From the NCBI RefSeq assembly GCF_040054535.1, contig NC_090784.1, forward strand, positions 18,946,001 to 19,010,000: a stretch of DNA of 64,000 nt, in the 5' to 3' direction. Source of the DNA: Antennarius striatus (lineage: Eukaryota > Chordata > Actinopteri > Lophiiformes > Antennariidae). This document shows, piece after piece, positions 39,655 to 50,854 of the stretch. The translations under genes and the position numbers were made by a program. Numbering within the stretch: position 1 is the stretch's first letter; every line of letters begins with the position of its first letter. Below the pieces are notes generated by a model. The model made no database searches. It saw nothing but the letters and a program-made list of their open reading frames with translations, and was not told the DNA's origin.

Positions 39655-42195
39655 CTAAAGGCCCGCCCTGGAGATGAACTGGATGGCTAGCAGACAGAGT
39701 AATGAAGCGATCAACTCCGTATTGACATGAAATTCCCTTGTGGCAAAAGAGGGCACGTTCAGCGTGCCGTTCAACCATAGGCAAGATGTGACCGTGGAGT
39801 TGCAGCACTCCAGATGACATGGTGGGTTTGTAGAGTTCTTGCAAGGGGGTTTGGTTGAACAGTTGGTTATACAACCTGCCATCCACTTCAGCTCAGAGTT
39901 CACAGATTCTTTTTTCAGCTGAAAAAAGCAATAGTTAGTGAGATAGAACAATGTGGCGCCTGCATACAGTTTAATGTGTGTAATTATTTTTTCATTCTCC
40001 ACTGACCATGAATAGGTTTAAAGAAATTTCTAGGACAAAAGTCACAATTTCATTGTTTTTTTTATGAGATTTATACACTTATGTTTTCAAAGCAAGCAGA
40101 ACAATGTGTTTATTTTAAACCATTCTGCTATAAATAGACCCAAGTATAGATATATCACTTCATGTTTCTGCTGAGGTTTGTACAACACTGAATGATTCAT
40201 TTTAATACTTGATGATTACTCGTAATAGATACTTTACAGATTCAATGAGTATTTGTTTTTGTATGTTGGGTTTCTGACAGCTTTGCACTGCATAAACTGA
40301 CAAAATAATAAATTACTTCAGTTTCTGCTGAAGAAAACTAATAGCTACTTAAAGATGCAAGTTAAAGAAGTAGACGAGTGAAAGTAGGTGTTGATATGAA
40401 AAGAAGTAGAACTCCAGAGAATTACGCATTATATTAGGTGTGTATTTAGGGATATGATGCCTAATGCTGCTACAGCCGTACCACATAATCATCATAGGGG
40501 TTCTCACCTGACAGTGTGGTTCGGTGGAGGCACATATTTGGAGAGGTTGGTTTACAAAATCTTTGTAACAGGTTGCACCAGTACATGAACCTTTATGGCA
40601 TTTTTTTCTCTAGATAAAACCACACAGAAGAAAGGGATGAAACCAATCTGACTCTAGATGTGACTTTCACTAATGCAAACATTTTTGCAACCGTTTACAT
40701 GTCAGCACACAGCCACACGTGCAGCATTTTGACCTTACAGTGTCTACCGTTGTTTGTGAACTGGTGGTGGGCGTTGTAGTGGTCACTGAGGTTGTAGTTG
40801 TCATTACTACAATCAAAATGGGAAAATAAGGAAATCTTGACAAATATTACGAACAGAAAATGAAAATGTGAAGCATGCACATTAAACAATGGAGACCGGC
40901 GTGGAGTGTGTTTACCTGTGGATGTTGTCATCCCCATCATGGATGCAAAAGTGCTGTTAAGGCACCCAGTATAGTTGCAGCAGCCGACAGAGCAATCGGT
41001 GTGAGTGGAGTTGACACAGCTGTCAGCACAGGAGGCGCTGCAGGTGGCATTGTAGCACATGTCCATGTATCTTATCAGCTGATGCAGTGCGGGATAACAC
41101 ATTTAAAGACATTTAATTAACTTAGATCCTCCTTTTTTTGCAAGTGTGAAAATCACATTTTATAAACGCTTTTAGATGGTTTAAGACATTTCAGTGTCAT
41201 TTTTTCTTCCCACCTGACAATAGGCACCATAACAAGTGGTGTTCTCACTCTTGTGCATTGCGTAGCAGTCTGAGTAGTTACAGATGAATGATGGACACTC
41301 TATCTGTAATGAGAGAGGTAAGAGGGGATTGATTAAGTGGATAAAGAGAGAATTATGAAGGAATCACACAGACATGGCAGTTCTCTTCTCTCTATTGTGG
41401 TGGACTTGCCATGCTCATCATAGTTGGCATAGGGGTTCCAGCTGTACTAGACATGCCACCTGTGGCCAAAAGATGGATGTCACAATCAAGGACAGAAAAT
41501 AAGAGTGAAGTAATAAGATTTTTTTTTTTTTTTGATTTTTTTTTACATCTTTAGGTGTTAGATGAAACAAAACATACCAGATATGGTTGATGACTGGGTG
41601 GTGGGATTCATCGAGGTTGTCATGCTTGTTGTTGGTGTAGTAGCTGTAAAGGAGGAGAAGTGGAATCTTAGTTAATGACACTGACTGGGTTAGAGCTAAC
41701 GCGTGTTGTGGTTGCAGTGGTTGATAGTTTGGCGGTTGCTGTACCTCCGGGGGCAGAGGTGGTTGCGGTGTTGGTGGTCATGGTGGTAGAGGTTGTCATA
41801 CCCCCAGTGGTGGAGGTGGTTGCGGTGTTGGTGGGCATGGTGGTAGAGGTTGTCATACCCCCAGTGGTGGAGGTGGTTGCGGTGTTGGTGGGCATGATGG
41901 TAGAGGTTGTCATACCCCCAGTGGTGGAGGTGGTTGCGGTGTTGGTGGGCATGGTGGTAGAGGTTGTCATACCCCCAGTGGTGGAGGTGGTTGCGGTGTT
42001 GGTGGGCATGGTGGTAGAGGTTGTCATACCCCCAGTGGCGGAGGTGATTGTCATGGTCTGGTCGGTGGTGACTGCTGTATCTACAGAGGCATCAGAGGTG
42101 GTGGGGTCTATAGTGGACATTTCACCTGGTGCTAATACTGAGAGGAGAAGCATCTCTAGAAGGAGGAGGCGCATGAGACTCGTGCAGCCTGGCAT
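39655..42195 (-). CDS. Mucin-like, GPI-anchor-type surface protein with duplicated Cys-rich module
   Basis: Not a family I can name. Exons: 42195-41682, 41643-41578, 41459-41410, 41303-41214, 41078-40916, 40806-40739, 40609-40508 and 39918-39655. Phases chain to 438 residues. An N-terminal signal peptide (MRLLLLEMLLLSVLAPG) is followed by a Thr-rich region with five 19-residue repeats (GGMTTSTTMPTNTATTSTT type). Two copies of a two-exon cysteine module follow: CxxxxCxxxxC...C...CQ, then Cys-rich with CCN (GCCNYTGCLN in copy 1, ECCNSTVTSCLW in copy 2). A second short Thr-rich linker separates the copies. The C-terminus is a hydrophobic tail (ELIASLLCLLAIQFISRAGL) with no cytoplasmic part, typical of a GPI signal. 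NxS/T sites are many. The CCN-x-C ending recalls Ly6/uPAR folds, but the spacing is unusual. One intron would be GC-AG. The donor at 41682 is weak. Confidence 0.75.
41755..42045 (-). repeat. 57-bp coding minisatellite in the mucin domain
   Basis: Five copies with an exact 57-base period: the motif gaggttgtcatacccccagtgg starts, in part form, at 41789, 41846, 41903, 41960 and 42017. Each unit encodes 19 Thr/Ser-rich residues, so copy-number change keeps the frame. The antisense open frame (Val/Glu/Pro repeats) is a shadow. Confidence 0.95.
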
Positions 42196-44327
42196 TTTGT
42201 AAAACAACAGAAAAACAGATTTAAGAAATGAGAACATTTTAATTTGTTAGCCCAAAACAAAGAATTTTAAAAAAAGGAACAAATGTTACTTTTAAGTAGC
42301 ATTGTCAACAAGGCTGACATTTTTATTTTTAGTTAAAGGTCTCAATCAACAGTTGTATATTTATAGAATAAATTCAAGATTTACATTTTTTAATTTATTC
42401 TATGGCAAATGTGTGAGTAAACTAAAACTTTCCACATATTTAGACACTAAAGTTTTAAATACAGTAATTAGAAATGAAAAATAAACTTATTTACAAAAAT
42501 ATGGGATATCGGTGAGGTAAAACATTACAAACATTGTCTTTGATTTATCTTTAGTTGTGTACATAAATGACAGAACCAGAAATTCAGTGGTTTAATCTAA
42601 ATGAACACATACATACAATACATACATCTTATTAGTCCTTCCTATCTTTTTTTGCTGCTAAATAATATTTGGAAAATCACCTTAATCAGAATTTAAGATC
42701 TGACCAGTGGATGATGAATTTTTCAGATTCGATAGCAAACATAATGGTTGCCGTAAAGGTGTGTCCTTGTCATGAAAATAAACTTAATTAGGGACACTGC
42801 CCCCAAGATTTCTTGGCATAATAACAATATATTGAACTGGACTGTATCTAAAACCAAGGAATTAATTAAAGATTGAAGATGTAAAAGAGATGTAGTGAAA
42901 GAGTGTGTCACACCTAGTGAGTATTTACTGCAGGTAATGCAGGTGTTTTTGTTTAGCTGTTTAACATTGGGGGTTTTTTTGTTTTCATTTGATCAAACAA
43001 ATGCTATATCTGCTAAATTACTTTAATTAATGTATTTATCTATCTTCTTTCCTATATTTCTGTGTTTTCTTAGGTTTACATGTTTCTCAAACAAATTTAC
43101 CTGGTGTGACCGATAAAGTTGTCTGAATTTCAATAAATGTAACTGACTTGACAGCCTGCATTGGTGGAAAGGACAGAGTAATTGCTTCTACAATATAACC
43201 TATCGTGTCATTGTCAACATACATTTGGTTATGAATAAGCAAACACACACTCATACCTGTGGCTTTTATAAAACTGGGGTAGGCCATTATCACACTGTCA
43301 GGAAAGGAAGGAGCTCTGTGACGAGTCTGTGAATACATATTTGTCATAGTCCATGTAAAGGAAAAGGTAAAATCATTCATATGAATGGAAGAGCTGAGAG
43401 ACAGTGTAATGCACAATTCAAACTGCTGAACCATTCGAACATTTCCCCCCCCCCAGATTTACGGCCAAAAACCTTCATTGTAACCCACCTGGACTGTTCT
43501 TTTGATCTGAGAGCTAAGTCATCTGTTGTCGTCTCTTTTACAATCCTCCAATTATTGTGCTGAAACTGATCTGATAAATGTTTGGTTGCTGTTGTAGCTG
43601 CACATATTTCACATTTTTACACACAGTCTCTGACAATAGTTGCCACGAGGACCCGAACTATGGACTATTATAAGTTTAAGCACAAAAAGCAACTTTTACC
43701 CCCCTCCCCTATGAGGTCACACTGGCCTAAATTATTTTGGCCTGGTGATGCATAACCAACTTAAAAAATAAGTGTCATTGGTTTGCATTAGTTCATCAGT
43801 GAACTCAATAAAATGTGTTTGTTCCTCAACCTGTCCCCTTGAGAGAACTGCAGAGCACACAGCTTGTTTATTTCCCCTCTCCCTTGGATCCCAGCTCAAG
43901 CTCCTTTGGGTTGAACACCCTGGAAACCGACTGACAACAGAGGCCATTTTGGCCTGCAGGTGAGGATGCAGAGCTTAATGTGAGAAAGTGATTTGATTTC
44001 TTAGCAGATACCTGCTTTGACATGCAGTGCAATAAGATAAGAGGCGCATTTCAAACCCTTGCGCCCTCAACCCCTTAAATCACCCCTCTATGTTGGCCCT
44101 GTGACATACACATAGTTTGTACATATTTAATATGCTGTACTGCTTAATTATGTAATTTAGATCTATCTATGAAACAAAGAGAAAACTCTAAAGAATATCG
44201 TATTTCTAACATTATCACTTGTTTTTGTGACTGAAAAATTACAATAAAATTTATTAAATTATACAAATGAAATTGCAATTAAAATTGTATATTGTCATCA
44301 GTGAACTCAATGTGTATATATATATGT

Positions 44328-44330
<3 letters not shown>

Positions 44331-44392
<62 letters not shown>

Positions 44393-44413
44393 CTGTGCAG
44401 TGAATATATATAC

Positions 44414-44473
<60 letters not shown>

Positions 44474-44486
44474 TCACTGCACAGTA
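44331..44486. repeat. CA/TA/TATG microsatellite complex with inverted repeat
   Basis: (CA)n of about 48 bases runs into (TA)n. A 22-base perfect inverted repeat follows (left arm 44391-44412, right arm 44465-44486) around a TATG-rich 52-base centre. The frames across it are artefacts. Confidence 0.9.
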
Positions 44487-45262
44487 CTGCATATGTACTG
44501 TATATGTGCTGTACAATGAGTGCGTGTATGTTTTTGTCTGTGTGTATGACAGGTGTGATAGATGACCCCCTGGTTTAACAAGATGATAAAACATTTAGGA
44601 GAAATTTAAAAATCAGAATTAAATCCTAACCTCACTTTCATCCATTCCACGTTCATTTCATCAAAGTCTTTACAATTTTCCACCTGAATGATGAAAACTA
44701 GTGAAATAACCTAACCACTTGAGGTCAATGCAAAGTAAATGACTCATTTGAAGCCATTTAGTAGGAGTGTTCAGACATCATAAGATTTTTACCTGTCTTA
44801 TCTGCTAGTCATCAATAGAACAATAAGTTAATGCCTTTATGATTCCGCCTGGAGTTAGATTTTAAATTATTCTCTTTTGTACACCTTAAAGATCTGCATG
44901 AAAGTGTTGAGGCTGATGATGATCTAATAGTGACCGAATATCTAAGATACGTATTTATTGTGAGTGAAATGGAGATAACTAAACACATTGTTTTTTATTT
45001 TAAAAAAAATTGAGGAACCTGTACTGAAGATTCTGTAGTATGTGAAATATAAGCAATTTTAACATTTATTTATTTACTTCACTTTTTCGTGTCTTCTTAT
45101 TTTTTGTATATTTTTTATAACATATTTTCTAACATCATGGCAACTTTTATTCAAAATCCAGAACATATCTTAAAAAAGTGACTTTTTTTTGCGTTTGTAT
45201 TGCGCATTTAGATCACTAAGTTCAACTAGAATTACTAATGTCTCTGTTCAAGTGGACTCACC

Positions 45263-45420
45263 GACAGTGCAGAGGTTTCTTTGTCAGCTGTGGTTGAAGT
45301 GAACGAGCACCTTCTCCTCGATGTTCCTATTCTCAATTGTTGTCTGTCACTGTTCTCTGTTCCCCCTTCACTACCTGCCAGCAGTGATGTAGTGGCAACG
45401 TATTAAGGTTGAACTCTCAT
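45263..45420 (-). promoter_or_regulatory. Probable noncoding first exon of the mucin-like gene
   Basis: On the minus strand CACTGTCG is followed by a consensus donor (GTGAGTCC) at 45262. The preceding 150 bases are less A/T-rich and lack a long frame, as expected for a 5'UTR exon. It could splice to an acceptor upstream of the signal-peptide ATG near 42195. The link is inferred, as no transcript is available. Confidence 0.35.
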
Positions 45421-48236
45421 CCGCACAGCTCTACCAGGGAGAGAGGAGGAGCCTTCTGTTGTTGGGTGGGTCTGAAGAATTTGTGTGATAACGATTCCAC
45501 TAAAAAATGCTAAATAAAAAGAAAATGTTAGAATTTCTTGTCTAAGCTGAAAGCTTATGTATTTAATATGGCCTAGTGTGACTGCTTTGAAAATGAAATG
45601 GTTGATCAACACAACTATTACAAATTCATTTTTGTCAAAACATGGTTACATACATCTATGTAATATATTATAAATACTACATCTACATTAGCATTAAAAG
45701 AAATACACAATTTAAATCACCTTTTCCTTATCCAGTTATCATAATATCTTTGAAGAGGACTTTCACCTGCATTGACTCAACATAAAAGAAGGTATTACAT
45801 TGCAAACGCACAAGTTATATAAAACTGTGTACCCGGCAATTAACGATTTACAAAAATAACTCAGTGGATTAAACCTTTGTTGTGTCTATAAGAGTACAGG
45901 TGACATTTGAATGTCCTGTGAAGTGATTGTATAGGAGCCTCCTGGTTTCTGTCCAACACAATGTGAAATCAGACCCCTGCTCTCCGTGCCATAAGAGCTC
46001 CTGCCGACTACAATTACCTCTTTGTGGCCAAGAAGGCATAGAATTCTGAGACATTCTGACACAAACCGTACTCGGACAATTTTGGTGAGAGAAGTCCTTC
46101 GTCTTTTCAGTGCAGCTGTACCAAACAAATAAAATGTCATCTGTTCACCAGTCATGAAGAGATCCTCATCACTGTGTCTAAATCCACCGCCTCTGTCACA
46201 CAATAGACTGAAGTTCATTCTAAACTGACACTAAACTTCAGCAATCGAGTTAGCAAAACAAGTGTGTATCCTCTTCGTGCTAATAGTTTTAACATATAAT
46301 TCCATCTTCATGTCTCTTTGGCAACAATCAAAGAATATCAGTGCAACAAAAGTAAGACTATTGGAGAGAACTATGTGTAAAGCATTACGGCTTTGACATC
46401 ATTTTCACTGGAATCATGCCATCGTAGGATAGACAAGAAGAATGATTACAAGATAATGCTCAATTTCTCCAATTATTTTTAACGATTCTCTGGTAAAATG
46501 TCAGTTTGTTCATCACATATTGGCCCACTGTACCTTCTTCTTACCTGTACAATAATTCTTGGATTGATAACAATGATATTGATATAGAATATTTACTGTT
46601 TATATAAATTTTGTAGCCTAGAAAGTATTTTTTCATGAGTTGAAATGTGTACTATATACTTTATTAATACATTATAATATATTTGTAAGCCCAAACAATA
46701 TATAATGATGTTGGGTGTGTATCTTCAATTACTGGTATGTCACAATGCTATTTTAACTTCTTCTCTAAATATAATTGTCAATGCATATTTGTGAGAACGT
46801 ATAGTTATTGATGTAAAGTATTAGTATACGGCAATAGTTTTGTCTGAAGTGATAATTTAGGGCTGATTTGGTCTACCCAGATATTAAAGCACTTCTGTTC
46901 ACTACTGACACAGTAGAATCATGATTTTACTGCAAGTAGCTTCATCAATAATTATAGTACATCGAACAATCATTTGTGTACTGTACTCAACACTAACAAA
47001 AATAGAAGACTGCTTGTTTTAAAAAAGAGCCAATGTACAAAAGTTTTAAATATCCCTGAGTTTTAAATAGGCTGGTAGTGTTAAGGAATTATTTTACACG
47101 CTTTATCCTAACTTTATTCTCCAACGTCATCCCCTACAGTCAAGTGTGTCAAAAGAACAAGTGGAATCTGATGAAATATCTTCCAAGAGCTATGGTTGTG
47201 CTGAAACTTGGAGGCTTCACATTCACATTGTTTACAGATCAGGGTCAGTGAACCACATTAAGCAGTCTGGATGCAACTGGACTGTGTAACTGTATGAGTA
47301 AGAAGATTAGACAAGATTTACCTACCCAGCAGTCGTCAGCAGCCCTGTTCAACCAGACAGGGTGTGTGTAGACACAGATCAGTGAGCCCCGTGTACAACA
47401 TGAACGTCTGCCATGGTTGAGGACCATTAAGCAGAAATGAGAGCGACTGTTTCCTCGTGACCCTTTGCTGGATTTTTTTCTCCCATTCGACAGTTGAGCT
47501 TCTAGCAAAGGTCAGTATCCAGCTGTGTATGTACAATCTCCCATAGCATGCCTTCATCCCATGTTTCTGTTGCTTTTGTGTGTATGAGATCATAGCAGGA
47601 TTGGATTCATATACAGTATATGGCTGGCCTACATTCCTCAACAGACATCACACACGCATTAGACCACAGCAATTCTTTGGTCATCAATATAATATAACAC
47701 AGAGGGCCAAAATAAATTCAGATTGATTGCTTTATACTATTAGGAACTTTAGAAAATAGCTAAGGTTTATCTGCATTATACTGGATTGCTATTAATGATT
47801 AAATCTATTCATAGACTCATCTCTTTGTTTATTTCCCTACTATTGATTTCTCAATAGTGGAAAATGTATTTCATAATTACATTCAGGTGTTTTGTTTACT
47901 TGGAAACAAAATATTTTAAGGTCTCAAAGAAGAAGAACATCTCGTGAAAAATGACAGTTTAATTAGAAAATAGTTTCTGTACCATTTGAATCACATTAAA
48001 TAACATTTTTCCCTGTCAGAACAACATGATGTGAGGTGGGTGTACTTCAGCATGGCAACGTGTCTCCTGACTCTGTTTACCTGGACATTCAAAGGGATAC
48101 TGTGCACCTGCAGGTTCCTATGGGTGAGTGCATCCTCTCTGGAATGCATTGTTTGCACTTACATGTGGATAACCTGTCAATAGGACATTTGCCAATGCTC
48201 AATTTTTATGGTGAGTCACACTTATTTGGATTGCAG
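45421..48236. other. Gap between divergent genes; unresolved open frames only
   Basis: Lies between the start of the mucin-like gene (minus) and the visible part of the CAP-Gly gene (plus), so it may hold promoters and 5' exons of the latter. A 110-codon minus-strand frame at 45886-46218 (MNFSLLCDRGGGFRHSDEDL...) and a plus-strand donor-like TTTTG-GTGAGAG near 46085 are the only suggestive signals. Neither can be assigned to a gene. The stretch 46220-47240 shows nothing. Confidence 0.3.
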
Positions 48237-50854
48237 ATATGCCCATACAATGCCTTCAAATTCCTGCCGAGGGAACGACACGTCATGGAGGGAACAAACC
48301 GACAGCTGAAGCAAGTTGTGGGTATGGATTGTAAAAAAAAAATAAAAAAATTACAACCTACCCAATGGAGTCTTTCCTTTTAAAATTTAGTAAACTCCAT
48401 ATTTCCAGCTTGAATCTTAGAGAGGCTGGTTCTTTCTAGCGCCACAACAGATACATTTTCATTGGTCATTTTGTGTTTAGTGATTATTCTAAAAGTCATT
48501 TCTATTAGACTAGTAATAAATCTGATACTTGTTTAACCAACAGTAGTAAATGCTTTTCGTGTCTAGGTACAGATGTGTTAAAACTACATTTTTTGACTTC
48601 ATTTATCAGGTTCTGAAAGTAAAGGCAATGTGGCCATTCCAGGTAGCCCTGATCGCACGAGTGAACTTCATATAAGACTGATCAAAGTTGAGAAAGATTT
48701 ACTGACAGTCAAGACCAGAATAGCCTGTGAGAGAGCATCATGGGAAAGGAGGTTTTGGGAGCTGCAAAAAAGACAAGAGGAGCTAAATAATCAGGTGTGT
48801 CGGTGAATTTGTGTGGGTGTGGTTGTTCCTTGAGCAACGTTATTAATAGCTTAACTCTTTTTCTTTGCTGTCTCCTCAGGCGGGGGGTTTGATGGCGATG
48901 GGGGGTTGTGATGACCAGGGAGAGTCAGGAGATAATGGAGAAGTATTTGAAGACTGCTTGAGTAAATTATAATAACACACACTGAGATCATTCTGAAACA
49001 TAAAACAAATACTCTGGAGTCACATTCTAATGCCAACTGCTGCTCTCTACTATCCAGGTGGTTTCTCAACTGTGAGAAATCGATGCAGAGGGTCTGAGGT
49101 GGCATTAAGAGATGGCTGTTGTGCAAGCACTTTGCCAGGGTGCCAGTTGCCCTCAGCATCAACACTGAGCCCAAGCACTGCTTCTTCCTTATCATCAGTC
49201 ACCAGGTACGACCCTCAAAAGGGGCAGTTTGGCAGCCTGTTAGATGAGAAAAATTATAATCTGCACAGCAAGTATGAAGCTATAGCATCTGGTCATCTTC
49301 GCTTCTCCAAAGACAGCAGAGGGAAACGGCAAGCCTGGCTCTGTTCAAAGGAAACCAAATCTGCCAAGTAGCGCTTTTAAGCTTCCCTAATCAACTCCTT
49401 GCATCTACTTTGTTTAATCTGTTTAAAAATCTTAAAGTTAAAAGAGCAACTCCCTGGCCTGCATCGCATGCCAGATTACATCTTGGCTGGAAGGGAATAC
49501 AGTTGTGTACTGTATTCTTGAGTTGTCTGACGTTGCCTGACAACTGCTCTTGTACAATACCCAACACATGACTTCACATTTCTGTTTGTATTGTAGTTGT
49601 GATGTGACCTATAGAATTACAGACGGGTGGATTTAGTTATGTTTGAATCGAGGCAGGTAAGCTATTTCCTTGTTTCCAAGCATTTCAGGCAGCTAAGCAA
49701 CCACTGGCTGTAGTTTTCCCTTCATGGGTCGCAACAGCGAATCAGTGTCCTCCATCTAACCCTGTCTTCTGCATTCTCTTCTCTCACACCAACTACCTTC
49801 ATGTCCTCTTTCACTACATCCATAAACCTCCTCTTTGGTCTTCCTCTAGGCCTCCTGCCTGGCAGTTCAAAACTCAGCATCCTTCTACTAATATTCACTA
49901 TCTCTCCTCTGGACATGTCCAAACCATCTCAGTCTGACATCTCTAATGTTTCTAAAAATGTATTGTGTCTATGTAGTATTACTGACCAAACAATTTCATC
50001 TTCAGCGTGAGATCATGGAGGACATCCAAAAGACCCTATCGTGTTTTTGTACCCCACTCCCCCATGGACCTGGAGGTGGGTCATCGGGTGAGGATCATGC
50101 TACCGTCTGGACGGATCAGTACAGGAACGGTTCGTTTCCTAGGCCACCTGCAGGGGGAGCCAGAGCTCCACCTCGGAGTGGAGCTGCAGCGACCTGATCA
50201 CGGGCTGCATGATGGCAACCATGGGGGATACCACTATTTTGAATGGTAACTCACTTACTTGTATTTTAAGAAAAACAACATTTAGCCTAGTGAGCATGTG
50301 TTTTTTTGTGTGAATAAAACTTGGATTACTACATAATATATTTATACAGTGCATTTAAAAAACTGGTGATGCTGTTTGTTATTAAAGTATAATATGTAAA
50401 GCGTAGGTTAAACACAGAAAAATAAACCAGACTATCTCAGTCCATGCAGGCATCGCCCTCAGGCCTTAAACTGTCTCTAAACATACTTGAGGAACATTTG
50501 TACTGGAGCTAATATGCAAATCTCAGCCTGAGAAACTTGTCGACCTAAAATTTCATTATTTAACTAATGAAATATGAACATGAAGCTCAAGGTGAGAACT
50601 CATTTGCTTGTGGCAATAAAAAACTGACTCACTGTAGGAAAAAGAAGCTAATTTTAAGCCAAATTTGAGCTGCTGTATCTTTTTCTCTTTCATTATGATT
50701 TTCTTCACAAGATCCACCCATTAAGTTAATTTTAAATTAGCTTCAGGCAGATCCATCTTTTTAATACTGCCATACTTCTCCATTTTCCTTTTCCAGCAAG
50801 CCTGGTTATGGTGCCTTTGTTCCATTCCACAAGCTACTGATGGCCTGGGAATGA
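48237..50854 (+). CDS. Coiled-coil / CAP-Gly domain protein, 5' end uncertain
   Basis: CAP-Gly domains bind microtubule ends or EEY/F-tailed partners (family knowledge). Exons seen: 48610-48794, 48880-48961, 49058-49205 (or to 49367), 50006-50245 and 50797-50854; 48237-48321 and others upstream are doubtful. The first firm exon encodes a charged coiled-coil-like segment (LLTVKTRIACERASWERRF). A Ser-rich linker follows, then the CAP-Gly domain (GHRVRIMLPSGRISTGTVRF ... HYFECKPGYGAFVPF), ending LLMAWE. The usual GKNDG motif reads GLHDG. A TGA follows at 50852 and an AATAAA at 51012-51017. All 3' phases chain. I do not recognise the orthologue; the single C-terminal CAP-Gly recalls KIF13B or CLIP-type tails, without a motor here. 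Confidence 0.65.
49700..49945 (-). mobile_element. 3' fragment of a LINE reverse-transcriptase ORF
   Basis: The minus-strand translation contains PGRRPRGRPKRRFMDVVKED and ends DRVRWRTLIRCCDP, the characteristic C-terminal tail of fish RTE-like or related LINE reverse transcriptases as I recall. Only this end is present, so it is a dead 5'-truncated insertion. It lies inside the CAP-Gly gene intron, antisense to that gene. Confidence 0.75.

Noticed and set aside
41675-42202. 175-codon plus-strand frame rich in Val, Glu and Pro
   Set aside because: Antisense shadow of the Thr-rich mucin repeat; the sense strand has the signal peptide and chained exons.
43087-43434. Minus-strand 115-codon frame with donor-like sites, considered as upstream exons of the mucin-like gene
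   Set aside because: The two candidate pieces do not chain in phase, and the signal peptide at 42195 already gives a complete N-terminus.
44267-44594. Thr-His and Cys-Val repeated frames
   Set aside because: CA/TA microsatellite translations.
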